Positions 6,929-15,670 are shown, counted from the stretch's first letter. The stretch: DNA of 33,701 nucleotides from JAIVHC01 sp049975505 (GCA_049975505.1 JBNGCY010000019.1:1-33701); one strand, 5' to 3'. Numbers and translations are program-made. Notes: generated by a model not told the origin, from the sequence alone.

Positions 6929-9900
6929 TCAGCGAAACAGCTGCAATTGATTTCTCGCTTCATCCAGCATTTCCATATCAGCCAGGCGTGGCATGACTAT
7001 GCGCAAACGGTAATCCGGGGAAAGGCTGTATGTTTCAGGATTCTTCTGGATGAGATTCAGAAGTCTATCCGGCGCTACCGTAGTTGTGGCATGAAATCCG
7101 AATATCAGAGCACGTCCGTCGTACTCAGCAAGATCGATACGCAGTTTCTTTAACTCCACGCGCAGTTTCATCATCTCGAGAAGAACCTGCCCCGCCTGAG
7201 GCAGAGATCCGTACCTGTCCTGAAGTTCATCAACAATATCATAGAGTTCAGAATCATCAGTGGCCGCTGCCATCTTTTTATAGAACACCAGGCGCTGATT
7301 GGGGTCCTCGACATAGTTGTCTGGCAGGAAGGCCTTGAGGCCGAGACGGATTTCCGGATCGATACGTCCCTGCTTTTCCGCCCCCTTGAGCTCCTGGATG
7401 GCATCCTCCAAAAGTTCCGAGTACATTTCAAAGCCGATGGCGGCTATCTGCCCCGCCTGGCGCCCGCCGAGAAGATCACCGGCACCACGGATCTCCAGGT
7501 CGTGGCTAGCAACCCGGAATCCGGCACCGAGTTCGGTCTGATCCTGCAATACCTGCAGACGTGCGCGCGCATCGCGGGTGAGGGTTGCTTCGCCGGGGAT
7601 CAGCAGATACGCATAGCCGCGCTCTTTGGAGCGTCCCACACGCCCGCGCAGCTGATACAACTGGGCGAGGCCGAAACAGTCGGCGCGGTTGATGATGATG
7701 GTATTTGCGCGTGGGATATCGAGGCCGTTCTCGATAATGGTGCTTGTAACCAGCACCTGGGTTTTCCCTTCGATAAACGACATCAGCACCTGCTCGAGTT
7801 CCTTTTCCGCCATCTGCCCGTGCCCGACTCCCACTTTGGATTCTGGCACCAGATTCTGAACAAATTCGGCCATTGCGCCAATCGATTTGACCCGGTTGTG
7901 GACAAAATACACCTGTCCCCCGCGCTTGAGTTCGCGCATGATCGCCTGGCGGATGAGATCATCGTCGAAGCGGGTCACATAGGTACGAATGGAGAGGCGA
8001 TCCACCGGGGGGGTGTCGATTACCGAGAGATCGCGCAGTCCCAGCATCCCCATATTCAGGGTACGCGGGATCGGGGTGGCGCTGAGGGTGAGCATTGCCA
8101 CCTCGGCACGCATCTTCTTCAGGCGTTCCTTGTGTTTTACTCCGAAGCGCTGTTCCTCATCAATAATTACCAGTCCCAGATCGTCGAAGTGGACGTCGCG
8201 CTGTAAAAGACGATGGGTGCCGATCACGATATCGATCTTGCCTTCTTTCACTTCTTCAAGGGTGGCGCGATTCTGCGCCGGAGTACAGAAACGTGAGAGC
8301 ATGCGGATAGCTACGGGGTAACCCTCCAGGCGCTCACAGAAGGTGGCGTGATGCTGGCGCGCCAGAATCGTGGTGGGGACCACCACGGCAACCTGGCGGC
8401 TGTCGAGCACTGCCTTGAACGCCGCACGGATCGCGACCTCGGTCTTGCCGTAGCCCACATCCCCGCAGATCAGGCGATCCATGGGGGTATCGGACTGCAT
8501 GTCGGCGAGCACATCCTGAATCGCGGCGAGCTGATCCGGAGTTTCCTCGTAGGGGAAAGCGGCCTCAAAGGCACGGAACATCTCGTCCGGAGGGGAAAAG
8601 GGGCGCGCCTTACGCATCTTGCGCCGGGCGTAGATATTCAACAGCTCGCGCGCCATCTCCTCCACAGCGGCACGTGCCTTCTGGCAGGTTTTGGCCCAGC
8701 CCTGTCCTCCCATCTTATCCAGTTTGACCTGGTGTCCGCTCGCATCGGCGTATTTTTGGACTTTTTCGATGCGTTCAATGGGAAGATAAAGATTATCGCC
8801 CCCGGCGTATTCGAGTTTGAGAAAATCCCCCTCAACCCCTTCGGTGTGCACCTGCTCCAGACCACGGTAGATGCTGATGCCGTGATCGGCATGCACGACG
8901 TAGTCGCCCTCGTGCAGTTGCGCCAGTGAGGAAAGGGCGGCTTTGGCACGGGCTCCCTCTCTGCCGCGCCGACGGGCTCTGGCACCAAAAATCTCCTCTT
9001 CGGTGATAATGGCTATATGTTCATCCGGGAGCTGAAATCCCTGGCTCAGATCCGCAATGCGCAGCTGTATCCCCTGAGAAGACTGTACCGGCGTGGAATG
9101 GGGGCCAAGGATCAGTTCAATTCCGTGCGGGCGCAGCAGATCAGCTAGGCGACGAGCCTGCCCTTCTCTGCGGCACACCAGTTCCACGCGCCAGGATTCC
9201 TGTGCCCATGTATGGAGTTGGGCACTGAGAAGGTTGAGTCGATCTTCGGTTTTAGCCCGGGTAAAGGCGGCATTGGAGCGCGAGTTGACTCTGAACACCT
9301 CGTGGTCCGGATCGAGTTCAAACACCTGCAGGGAACGAATATCGATCCGCCGGGGCACCGTGCCGGCGTGCTCAAGCTCTTCAACACTCAGGTACAGCTG
9401 ATGCGGCTCCACAAAGGGCTCGCTTCCTGCTGCCATGCGCTCTGCCCCGGAGCGGATCAGGGCACTGAATTCATCTGCGGCGCGATCTATTTCGGGGGGA
9501 TCAAAACGCACCAGGGTCTGCGGGTTTACATAATCAAACAGGGTGTCGAGATTCTCATAGTTGAGGGGTAACAGGAAGTTGCGCCCGGGTGCGAGAAGGC
9601 CTTCACGCACTTCATCCAGAACCGCTTCGCGCGTGGTGCGCGGAAGTTCAAGGTCGTCACAGCGTTGTTTCAGCCTCTGGCTGAACATCTCCAGATACTC
9701 TCCGGAGAGCACCATTTCGTGGGCGGGCACAAGTTCGAGGCGGGCGGGGCCTTCATCCGCGCTGCGCTGGGTCTCAGGATCAAAATAGCGCATGCGCTCG
9801 ATGAAATCGTCGTAAAAATCCACGCGCACCGGCTGCTCACTGGTGGGGAGATAAATATCCAGAATATCCCCGCGCAATGAAAAGGTCCCCATATCCTCAA

Positions 9901-10450
9901 CCAGGGGCACATCGCGGTACCCCAGATCATACAGACGGCGGCGCAGGGTCTCACGTTCATATTCCTCTTCGAGTACCAGTTCGCTGCTCAGGGATTCCAG
10001 GGCACTGCCCGGGATGATGCGCTGCATGGCGGCAGCTACGGTGGTTACCACGGCTTCGGCACGTCCGCGGCGGATCGCAAGCAGGGTCTGCAGCCTGGTT
10101 GCCTCAATATCGCGGTGAGGCGTAAGGGGATCGTAAGGGGAAACCTCCCAGTTGGGGAAGAGGTACACCGCTTCCGGGCGCGACGCGAAAAAACACAGTT
10201 CCTGGTGCAGGCGCCGCGCCTGCACCAGATCTGGAGCAAGAAACACCAGCGGTGGTTGTCCGGGACTGAGGAGAGGAGCAAGGAAATATCCCGCCGCGCT
10301 CCCGTTCAATCCGAGGAGGTCGGCACTGCCGCGAAAATGCTCCATCTCCGTTTTGAAGAACTGCGCCGTGGTATGAAGACGCTCCGGTGCGACAATATCC
10401 ACTGCGAGGTTGTCGGAAGTTAAAATATCCTGATTATATTGTTGCGTCAC
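6929..10450 (-). CDS. mfd: Transcription-repair coupling factor Mfd
   Basis: Mfd is a DNA translocase that removes RNA polymerase stalled at lesions and recruits UvrA. I place the start at the GTG at 10450, where TTGGAG lies 5 bases upstream. An upstream TTG or in-frame ATG would put the leader inside a stable hairpin and lacks a ribosome site. The product is 1173 residues. It has the UvrB-like N-terminal module, the RNA-polymerase-interacting domain (HEGDYVVHADHGISIYRGL), a helicase core with Walker A GDVGYGKTE (near residue 660), the DEEQ box (near 765), and LSATPIPRTL. The C-terminal TRCF region is present (LPDNYVEDPNQRLVFYKKMA). Length and motifs are normal. nadA lies upstream and the SurA-like gene downstream. 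Confidence 0.97.
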   Translation of the reverse strand: MTQQYNQDILTSDNLAVDIVAPERLHTTAQFFKTEMEHFRGSADLLGLNGSAAGYFLAPLLSPGQPPLVFLAPDLVQARRLHQELCFFASRPEAVYLFPNWEVSPYDPLTPHRDIEATRLQTLLAIRRGRAEAVVTTVAAAMQRIIPGSALESLSSELVLEEEYERETLRRRLYDLGYRDVPLVEDMGTFSLRGDILDIYLPTSEQPVRVDFYDDFIERMRYFDPETQRSADEGPARLELVPAHEMVLSGEYLEMFSQRLKQRCDDLELPRTTREAVLDEVREGLLAPGRNFLLPLNYENLDTLFDYVNPQTLVRFDPPEIDRAADEFSALIRSGAERMAAGSEPFVEPHQLYLSVEELEHAGTVPRRIDIRSLQVFELDPDHEVFRVNSRSNAAFTRAKTEDRLNLLSAQLHTWAQESWRVELVCRREGQARRLADLLRPHGIELILGPHSTPVQSSQGIQLRIADLSQGFQLPDEHIAIITEEEIFGARARRRGREGARAKAALSSLAQLHEGDYVVHADHGISIYRGLEQVHTEGVEGDFLKLEYAGGDNLYLPIERIEKVQKYADASGHQVKLDKMGGQGWAKTCQKARAAVEEMARELLNIYARRKMRKARPFSPPDEMFRAFEAAFPYEETPDQLAAIQDVLADMQSDTPMDRLICGDVGYGKTEVAIRAAFKAVLDSRQVAVVVPTTILARQHHATFCERLEGYPVAIRMLSRFCTPAQNRATLEEVKEGKIDIVIGTHRLLQRDVHFDDLGLVIIDEEQRFGVKHKERLKKMRAEVAMLTLSATPIPRTLNMGMLGLRDLSVIDTPPVDRLSIRTYVTRFDDDLIRQAIMRELKRGGQVYFVHNRVKSIGAMAEFVQNLVPESKVGVGHGQMAEKELEQVLMSFIEGKTQVLVTSTIIENGLDIPRANTIIINRADCFGLAQLYQLRGRVGRSKERGYAYLLIPGEATLTRDARARLQVLQDQTELGAGFRVASHDLEIRGAGDLLGGRQAGQIAAIGFEMYSELLEDAIQELKGAEKQGRIDPEIRLGLKAFLPDNYVEDPNQRLVFYKKMAAATDDSELYDIVDELQDRYGSLPQAGQVLLEMMKLRVELKKLRIDLAEYDGRALIFGFHATTTVAPDRLLNLIQKNPETYSLSPDYRLRIVMPRLADMEMLDEARNQLQLFR

Positions 10451-10461
10451 GTAATCTCCAA

Positions 10462-10491
10462 CAGCAACGGGCGCCATAGCGCCCGCTGCTG
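10462..10491 (-). terminator. Stable hairpin between nadA and mfd, just before the mfd ribosome site
   Basis: On the minus strand 10479-10491 pairs with 10462-10474 over 13 bp (one G-U pair), closing a four-base loop. It starts about 29 bases after the nadA stop. The stem is followed by TGTTGGAG, not a U-run, and the mfd ribosome site begins within a few bases. It may therefore act as an mRNA-stability or translation-control element, or as a weak intergenic terminator. Confidence 0.5.
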
Positions 10492-10519
10492 CCTGTAAAC
10501 TCAAGTTGAACGCTCAGGG

Positions 10520-11452
10520 TCAATCTCTCGGGATAGCGAGCATACGTTCCAGGGCGCGGTGTGCTTTACGCCGGATATCCTCAGGAACCGTTATACGGTG
10601 TTCCATGGTATTCAGGCTGCGCTCCACATCGTCAATGGTTATCCGTTTCATATCCTCACAGATGAATTCATAGTCAGGGAAAACGAAGGTTTTGTCCGGG
10701 TTTTCCTTGCGCAACTGACACTCTATGCCACGCTCGGTGGCAATGATAAATTCCGGATGGGTGCTGTGGCGCACAAATTCAAGCATTCCTCCGGTGGAAA
10801 GTACATGATCCACCTGTTTGAGCACATCCGGGATGCATTCCGGGTGTGCCATGCTGATTGCATCGGGATGCTGCTCCAGACACGCCCTCATCTTATCCGC
10901 CCCCAGCTCATCATGGATGGGACAGCAACCATCCCAGAGGTGACATACCTTGTCCACCTTGGAGGCAATATAGCTCCCGAGGTTGAGATCGGGAACGAGA
11001 ATCACCTCTTTTTCCGCCAGGGAATTCACCACCTTGACTGCATTGGCGCTGGTGCAGCAGATATCGCTGGCCGCCTTGGTTGCAGCTGTGGTGTTGACAT
11101 AGGCCACTACCGGAGCACCTGGATATCTGGCGCGCATCTTTTCAATCCCTTCCGGGGTGACCGTATCCGCCATGGGACAGCCCGCTTCCATGTTAGGGAG
11201 AAGGACCGTCTTGTTTGGGGCAAGTATGGCCGCGCTTTCCGCCATGAAATGCACACCACAAAACAGAATCGTGCTCTTCTGTGTTTCTGAGGCGGCAACG
11301 GAAAGGGCAAGGGAATCGCCGGTGATATCCGCCAGCGCCTGAATCTCATCCTTTAGATAGTTGTGCGCCAGAATCAGGACATCCTTTTCCTGCGCGAGCT
11401 TGCGGATGCGTTCTATCTGTGCTGTATAGTTTGGAGTGGTGGTTACAGTCAT
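10520..11452 (-). CDS. nadA: Quinolinate synthase A (NadA)
   Basis: NadA condenses iminoaspartate and dihydroxyacetone phosphate to quinolinate in NAD synthesis, using a 4Fe-4S cluster. The ATG at 11452 with AGGAG 8 bases upstream gives 310 residues, a normal length; the longer open frame upstream runs through the promoter. Landmarks: LAHNYLKDEIQALADITGDSLALS (30-53), LFCGVHFMAESAAIL with Cys65, NMEAGCPMAD, the WDGCCPIH region with Cys176/177, MAHPEC, STGGMLEFV, and FICEDMK with Cys265. Cys65, Cys176/177 and Cys265 correspond to the three cluster ligands of the family. nadB and nadC are not in the window. A sigma-70-like promoter lies upstream. Confidence 0.96.
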   Translation of the reverse strand: MTVTTTPNYTAQIERIRKLAQEKDVLILAHNYLKDEIQALADITGDSLALSVAASETQKSTILFCGVHFMAESAAILAPNKTVLLPNMEAGCPMADTVTPEGIEKMRARYPGAPVVAYVNTTAATKAASDICCTSANAVKVVNSLAEKEVILVPDLNLGSYIASKVDKVCHLWDGCCPIHDELGADKMRACLEQHPDAISMAHPECIPDVLKQVDHVLSTGGMLEFVRHSTHPEFIIATERGIECQLRKENPDKTFVFPDYEFICEDMKRITIDDVERSLNTMEHRITVPEDIRRKAHRALERMLAIPRD

Positions 11453-11482
11453 TTTGTGTGCTCCTGTAAAATTTACGATTTG

Positions 11483-11512
11483 ATAGTAGTGCAAAAGTAG
11501 ATAAACTGTCAA
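11483..11512 (-). promoter_or_regulatory. Sigma-70-type promoter for nadA
   Basis: On the minus strand a consensus -35 TTGACA (11507-11512) and a -10-like TACTAT (11483-11488) are 18 bases apart, about 25 bases upstream of the nadA ribosome site. It probably also drives mfd unless the intergenic hairpin stops it. Confidence 0.6.
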
Positions 11513-11698
11513 ACAGGCAGAGATGCTAGCACAAATGTTGTCTGGCGGAAACGTAAAACCACCTAAACTCGTCAGGTATAGTATGGCTCTCGATTCCACC
11601 GGCCCTTATTCAATTTGATGGTCCAGCGGTGATGTAAACCTGTTGGGGAAATATTCAAACGTAACCACCATCTTCAGCAGACAAAGGAGGATCATAAC

Positions 11699-12364
11699 GT
11701 GGTAAAACCTTTTACCCGAAAACGTACAGGGCTGCTCTTCTGCACGTTCAGTATCATTTTACTGTTCTCCGGGTGTCAGAGCACCTACTACGCCGCTATG
11801 GAGAAGGTGGGCATTCACAAACGCGAGATCCTGGTGGATCGGGTCGAAGAAGCCCGCACCACCCAGGAAGAAACCAAGGAACAGTTTCAGTCCGCACTTG
11901 AGGCATTCTCCGCCCTGACCGACTTTGAAGGCGGTGAACTCGAAGAAAAATACACCGAGCTCAAGGATGTTCTTCAACGCAGCGAAGACAAGGCGGATGA
12001 GCTGCACCAACGCATCGAAGCAATTGAAGATGTTTCCGCGGCACTCTTTCGGGAATGGGAAGCCGAACTGGAAGAGTACTCCAGTGCCAGTCTAAAACGT
12101 TCGAGCGCGCGTCAACTGGAGGAAACAAAAGAGCGCTATGCCGAACTTATCGCTGCGATGCGCAGGGCGGAATCAAAAATCGAGCCGGTATTGGAGCCTC
12201 TGCGCGATCAGGTACTCTATCTGAAACATAACCTCAATGCGCGCGCGGTCGCAGCTTTACGTCACGATCTTTCAGATATACGCACCGATGTTTCCATCCT
12301 CATCCGTGATCTGGAAGAGGCGGTAGCAGAAGCGGATCGTTTTATCTCGAGCATGGAAAATTAG
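11699..12364 (+). CDS. DUF2959 family lipoprotein
   Basis: The 221-residue product starts at a GTG with an excellent AAAGGAGG site 8 bases upstream. A hydrophobic N-terminus ends in a lipobox (LLFSGC), so it is a predicted lipoprotein with mature Cys26. The mature part is almost entirely charged alpha helix, with the DUF2959 pattern: YYAAMEKVGIHKREILVDRVEEAR, ALFREWEAELEEYSSASLKRSS, and AAMRRAESKIEPVLEPLRDQVLYLKHNLNARA. The function of the family is unknown; it is likely a periplasm-facing coiled-coil protein. The msrAB gene follows after 32 bases and may be co-transcribed. No convincing promoter was found in the 246-base gap shared with nadA. Confidence 0.88.
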   Translation: MVKPFTRKRTGLLFCTFSIILLFSGCQSTYYAAMEKVGIHKREILVDRVEEARTTQEETKEQFQSALEAFSALTDFEGGELEEKYTELKDVLQRSEDKADELHQRIEAIEDVSAALFREWEAELEEYSSASLKRSSARQLEETKERYAELIAAMRRAESKIEPVLEPLRDQVLYLKHNLNARAVAALRHDLSDIRTDVSILIRDLEEAVAEADRFISSMEN

Positions 12365-12396
12365 TATTTTTTACGCCACTATTAAAAGGATCATTT

Positions 12397-13500
12397 ATGT
12401 CACGTACTGGCGTTTCACTCTGGAGTTTATTTCTGGTTCTGCTGCCTCTTCCGTTCAGCCCCTGTTGTGCCAGTGAAACTGGCGAGAAACCAAATCTGGA
12501 AACGGCAACCTTCGCTGGGGGATGCTTCTGGTGCATGGAGCATCCTTTTAGCAAACTTGACGGGGTCAAACATGTAGTGGCGGGTTTCAGCGGCGGCAAG
12601 GAACCCAATCCAGACTATGCCATGGTTGCTTCGGGTAATACATCTCACCGCGAAGCTGTACAGATCACCTTTGACCCGGCAGTGATCAGCTATGCTGATC
12701 TTCTGGATATATTCTGGCGTCAAATCGATCCTACTGATGCAGGCGGGCAGTTCGCAGACCGTGGACTTCACTATACCACTGCAATTTTCTATCACAATGA
12801 TGCCCAGAAGCAGGCTGCGCACCAGTCGCTGGAACAGCTTACCCAAAGTGGGCGTTTTGATGCAAAGATTGCCACGGACATTCAACCTTACAGAAATTTT
12901 TACCCTGCTGCAGAACAACATCAGCAATACTACCGCAAATGCCCATTGCGTTACAGCAGCTATCGGAAAGGCTCAGGGCGGGAGGGATTTCTGAAGCGAA
13001 CATGGGAAAACGAAGGGGAATTGCGCAAAAATGAACCCCGTTCCGGAGAGGAGTCTTTACCTCCTTCAGAAGCGCAGTTACGTGAAACACTTACCGAATT
13101 ACAATACCGCGTCACGCGGGAGAACGCCACGGAACCGCCCTTTGCCAATCCATATTATGACAACAAGCGCGAGGGAATTTATGTGGATATAATCTCGGGC
13201 GAGGTGCTTTTCAGTTCAACGCATAAATTTGATTCCGGCACCGGCTGGCCCAGTTTTTACCGTGCGGTTTCGCAAAACAGCGTAGTTGAGGTTGAAGACG
13301 ATCGCCTGCTTATGCGCCGTACCGAAGTGCGCAGCCGCGCCGCGGATTCCCACCTGGGGCATGTGTTTCCCGATGGTCCCGCGCCCACCGGACGGCGCTA
13401 TTGCATCAATTCTGCGGCACTGCGTTTTATCCCCAGCGATGAAATGGAAACCGCAGGATATGCCGAATGGCTGTATCTGTTTGATAAAAAGCCGGAATAG
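12397..13500 (+). CDS. msrAB: Exported fused methionine sulfoxide reductase MsrA-MsrB
   Basis: This 367-residue fusion repairs both S- and R-methionine sulfoxide. A hydrophobic N-terminus (residues 8-25) predicts export, making this a periplasmic repair enzyme. The MsrA domain (about 34-200) has the catalytic GCFWC motif (Cys43, Cys46) and an HQQYYRKCPLRY segment with Cys182. The MsrB domain (about 224-365) has FDSGTGWPSF, HLGHVFPDGP and the catalytic RYCINSAAL (Cys336). Cys336 is the only cysteine of the MsrB half, so both the zinc CxxC pairs and an in-domain resolving cysteine are missing. Reduction may then rely on a free thiol or on a partner. The start has AAGGATC 7 bases upstream. Neighbours are envelope genes. 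Confidence 0.94.
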   Translation: MSRTGVSLWSLFLVLLPLPFSPCCASETGEKPNLETATFAGGCFWCMEHPFSKLDGVKHVVAGFSGGKEPNPDYAMVASGNTSHREAVQITFDPAVISYADLLDIFWRQIDPTDAGGQFADRGLHYTTAIFYHNDAQKQAAHQSLEQLTQSGRFDAKIATDIQPYRNFYPAAEQHQQYYRKCPLRYSSYRKGSGREGFLKRTWENEGELRKNEPRSGEESLPPSEAQLRETLTELQYRVTRENATEPPFANPYYDNKREGIYVDIISGEVLFSSTHKFDSGTGWPSFYRAVSQNSVVEVEDDRLLMRRTEVRSRAADSHLGHVFPDGPAPTGRRYCINSAALRFIPSDEMETAGYAEWLYLFDKKPE

Positions 13501-13527
13501 CCCCTGATCTGAGCGGAACAAGTTGAT

Positions 13528-13560
13528 AAAAGACACTATATCCATTTGTCTTTTTTGTTC
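13528..13560 (+). terminator. Possible terminator after msrAB
   Basis: AAAAGACA (13528-13535) and TGTCTTTT (13547-13554) form an 8-bp AT-rich stem with an 11-base loop, followed by TTGTTCTTTT. It lies 28 bases past the msrAB stop. It overlaps the -35 region of the pal promoter, so it is only a moderate call. Confidence 0.4.
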
Positions 13561-13573
13561 TTTTCTGTATACT
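13546..13573 (+). promoter_or_regulatory. Promoter for pal
   Basis: TTGTCT (13546-13551) and TATACT (13568-13573) are 16 bases apart and lie about 60 bases before the pal start. The match is 4/6 and 5/6 to sigma-70 consensus. Confidence 0.5.
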
Positions 13574-13632
13574 TGGCCCTGTTAGATGTGGTTAAAACCT
13601 TCAATGTAAACGTGCCAAAAGGAGATTATACG

Positions 13633-14190
13633 ATGAAATTTTTCAAGATGCTGCCGTTGCTGGCGCTGCTGGCGCTGCTCGCAAGCGGGTGTGCCAAACA
13701 GGTTAAGGAAACAGAAGACACAACCGACACTGCACAGGAGACTGCGAGCGCAGTTCAGGATGCCTATGGTGAAGGTTACGAGGATTCCAGCATCACCGAT
13801 GACAAGGTGAGTGACACAGCGGGAGCAGAAGAAGATTACACTGACACCGAAATGCAGGTGAAACTGGAGCGGATTCACTTCGCGTTTGATAAATACGATC
13901 TGAACACCGATGCGCGCCAGACCCTGCAGAACAATGCCCTGTATCTGGAGCAGAACCCGGATGCCAGCATCATCATTGAAGGACACTGCGACGAGCGCGG
14001 CTCTGACGAATACAATCTCGCCCTGGGCGAGAAGCGTGCCCGCGCCGCGGCTGAATATCTGGAAAATCTCGGCGTGGACAGCGACCGCCTCCGCACCATC
14101 TCCTACGGAGAGGAAAAGCCGCTCAATCCCGCTTCCAACGAAGAAGCATGGGCTCTGAACCGGCGCGCGGAATTCAAGTTACAGCAGTAG
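13633..14190 (+). CDS. pal: Peptidoglycan-associated lipoprotein Pal
   Basis: Pal tethers the outer membrane to peptidoglycan as part of Tol-Pal. The start used is the ATG at 13633 with AAAGGAG about 8 bases upstream; the frame continues further 5' but without a signal sequence. The product is 185 residues: signal peptide with lipobox LLASGC (Cys20), an acidic linker (about 21-75), then an OmpA-type domain (about 76-185) with IHFAFDKYDLNTDA, IIIEGHCDERGSDEYNLALGEKRA and NRRAEFKL. The Asp and Arg of the NLALGEKRA region are the usual diaminopimelate contacts. ybgF follows after its own terminator gap. tolQRAB are not in the window. Confidence 0.96.
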   Translation: MKFFKMLPLLALLALLASGCAKQVKETEDTTDTAQETASAVQDAYGEGYEDSSITDDKVSDTAGAEEDYTDTEMQVKLERIHFAFDKYDLNTDARQTLQNNALYLEQNPDASIIIEGHCDERGSDEYNLALGEKRARAAAEYLENLGVDSDRLRTISYGEEKPLNPASNEEAWALNRRAEFKLQQ

Positions 14191-14230
14191 CAGGCACCAC
14201 CGGCACAGTACCATCATTCGGCTGTTGCTG

Positions 14231-14270
14231 AAAAGGGCCGCACAACTATCTGTTGTGCGGCCTTTGTTTT
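14231..14270 (+). terminator. Rho-independent terminator after pal
   Basis: GGCCGCACAAC (14236-14246) pairs perfectly with GTTGTGCGGCC (14252-14262) around a 5-base loop, and TTTGTTTT follows. This is a textbook intrinsic terminator, 45 bases past the pal stop. Confidence 0.9.
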
Positions 14271-14356
14271 ACTCCAGCGAAGCTGCCCGCTAAGAGCCAG
14301 CAAAATATGCCAATGGGCAAGTTATATTCCACCAACATTTCGGGAGAGTTTTCCTC

Positions 14357-15241
14357 ATGAAATATCAGCTCATCAGTTATATAACCATCCTGAGTCTTGC
14401 CGGCCTCAGTGCCTGTGTTCCCATGCAGGGCAATCAGACCTTGAGGGCCGACCTGAACCGGGTTCAGAGCAGGGTAGCCACTCTGGAACAGCGCACCGCG
14501 GGACTTGAAAAGGATAGCGGCGTTAATGAGATTCTGCGCCGCCAAGCGGAACAGCGTGCCGAACTTGACAGCATCCGGATCGACATTCAGAGTATCAACG
14601 GACGCATTGCCGACCAGGAACAGGGGCTCGAACAACTGCGCGAGGAGATGAGTCTGCGCCAGTCCGACCTGGAGCTGCGTCTTGTCAAGCTCGAAGACCG
14701 GCTTCAGCGCAGATCAGAAGAGGGAGAAACAAATTCCGGCACACAGAAAACGACCCCTGCGCCCCTGCCGGAAGGTTCGGGCACCGTTTCTGACTCCGTC
14801 ACCTCTGACACAGAGGCGCCTCAGCCCCTCCCTACAGACGCGGAAAGACAGTCCTCTGACGGTGCCGCGGAAACGTTATACCGCGAAGCCCTGGAACTGG
14901 TTCAGCAGGATAAGGAGTTCAGTAAAGCACGTGAAAAGTTCACCACCTTTGTGGAGCAATACCCGCAACATAGCCTGGCAGTAAACGCCATGTACTGGAT
15001 CGGCGAAACCCTGTACGGAGATAAAAAATACGAAAACGCCATCCTGCAGTTTCAGGATGTGATTCTGATGTATCCCCAGCATCCCAAAGTACCTGCGGCG
15101 CTGTTAAAACAGGGGCTGGCGTTTTACGCTCTCGGAGACAATCGCAATGCCAGAATAATCCTGGAAAAGGTAGTGGATGAATACCCCGAGAGCGCCGAAG
15201 CGCAAAAAGCGAAAGAGAGATTGGAGCAATGGGAGAACTAA
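14357..15241 (+). CDS. ybgF: Tol-Pal system protein YbgF (CpoB-like) lipoprotein
   Basis: This 294-residue protein has a signal peptide with lipobox GLSAC (Cys20), so unlike soluble E. coli CpoB it is a predicted lipoprotein. Residues about 28-115 form a long coiled coil (heptads such as LNRVQSRVATLEQRTAGLE), the trimerisation region of the family. A Pro/Ser/Thr-rich linker (about 120-165) follows. The C-terminal third has TPR-like repeats (ETLYREALELVQQ, AVNAMYWIGETLYGDKKYENAILQFQDVI, VPAALLKQGLAFYALGDNRNARIILEKVV). It is thought to link outer-membrane constriction to septal peptidoglycan synthesis. A weak GGGAG site lies 10-12 bases before the ATG. The last codons overlap the next gene by 13 bases. 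Confidence 0.93.
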   Translation: MKYQLISYITILSLAGLSACVPMQGNQTLRADLNRVQSRVATLEQRTAGLEKDSGVNEILRRQAEQRAELDSIRIDIQSINGRIADQEQGLEQLREEMSLRQSDLELRLVKLEDRLQRRSEEGETNSGTQKTTPAPLPEGSGTVSDSVTSDTEAPQPLPTDAERQSSDGAAETLYREALELVQQDKEFSKAREKFTTFVEQYPQHSLAVNAMYWIGETLYGDKKYENAILQFQDVILMYPQHPKVPAALLKQGLAFYALGDNRNARIILEKVVDEYPESAEAQKAKERLEQWEN

Positions 15242-15621
15242 AATCCACCTCATCCGGCACTGACACACTGATCAGGGGTATGAGAAATGACGGATCATTT
15301 CAGGTGGAAAAACAACTCCAGGCGATCTCTTCCGTTTCCGAGCTGGTGGCACAGGGCTTCACCCCTGCCGAGCTTGTTCACAGTATATTTTCCCCTGCAC
15401 AGGTGCACTTATACCCACCCATGGATCTGAAATTCAAATGCCATTGCAGCAAAGCTGGCGTTGCACGCATGCGTGCAACCATGGGGCCTGCAGAGCTTGA
15501 AGAGATGGTTAAGGCCGGAGAGGATGTGCAGATTACCTGTGAATACTGCCGCATCAGATATGAGTTCACTCCTGATGAAATAAGGCAGATTAGCGAAACT
15601 CTGCAGGAACGCAGTCACTGA
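15229..15621 (+). CDS. Freestanding Hsp33-type C-terminal redox-switch domain protein
   Basis: The 130-residue product resembles only the end of Hsp33 (HslO). Residues about 24-62 match the linker helix region (AISSVSELVAQGFTPAELVHSIF). Residues 67-125 match the zinc redox domain, with Cys71-x-Cys73 and Cys104-x2-Cys107 separated by 30 residues (KFKCHCS and TCEYCRIRYEF). In Hsp33 these cysteines bind zinc and form disulfides on oxidation, activating the chaperone. The roughly 170-residue N-terminal substrate-binding domain is absent; the upstream DNA encodes YbgF in another frame, so this is not a local frameshift. The ATG overlaps ybgF by 13 bases, with a tight GGAG site. The ATG at 15280 is an alternative start. 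It may be a zinc-binding or regulatory protein. Confidence 0.75.
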   Translation: MGELKSTSSGTDTLIRGMRNDGSFQVEKQLQAISSVSELVAQGFTPAELVHSIFSPAQVHLYPPMDLKFKCHCSKAGVARMRATMGPAELEEMVKAGEDVQITCEYCRIRYEFTPDEIRQISETLQERSH

Positions 15622-15670
15622 TTCTCACCTCCCTGGATATTCTGCTTTACCGACACGGAGAACAAAAAGC

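Noticed and set aside
7502..8206. Long plus-strand open frames inside mfd (also at 8348-8929)
   Set aside because: These are antisense frames of a GC-rich gene with a strongly supported product on the other strand; they have no domain or ribosome site.
10559..11290. 243-residue plus-strand frame opposite nadA
   Set aside because: It is the antisense shadow of nadA; nadA motifs are complete on the minus strand.
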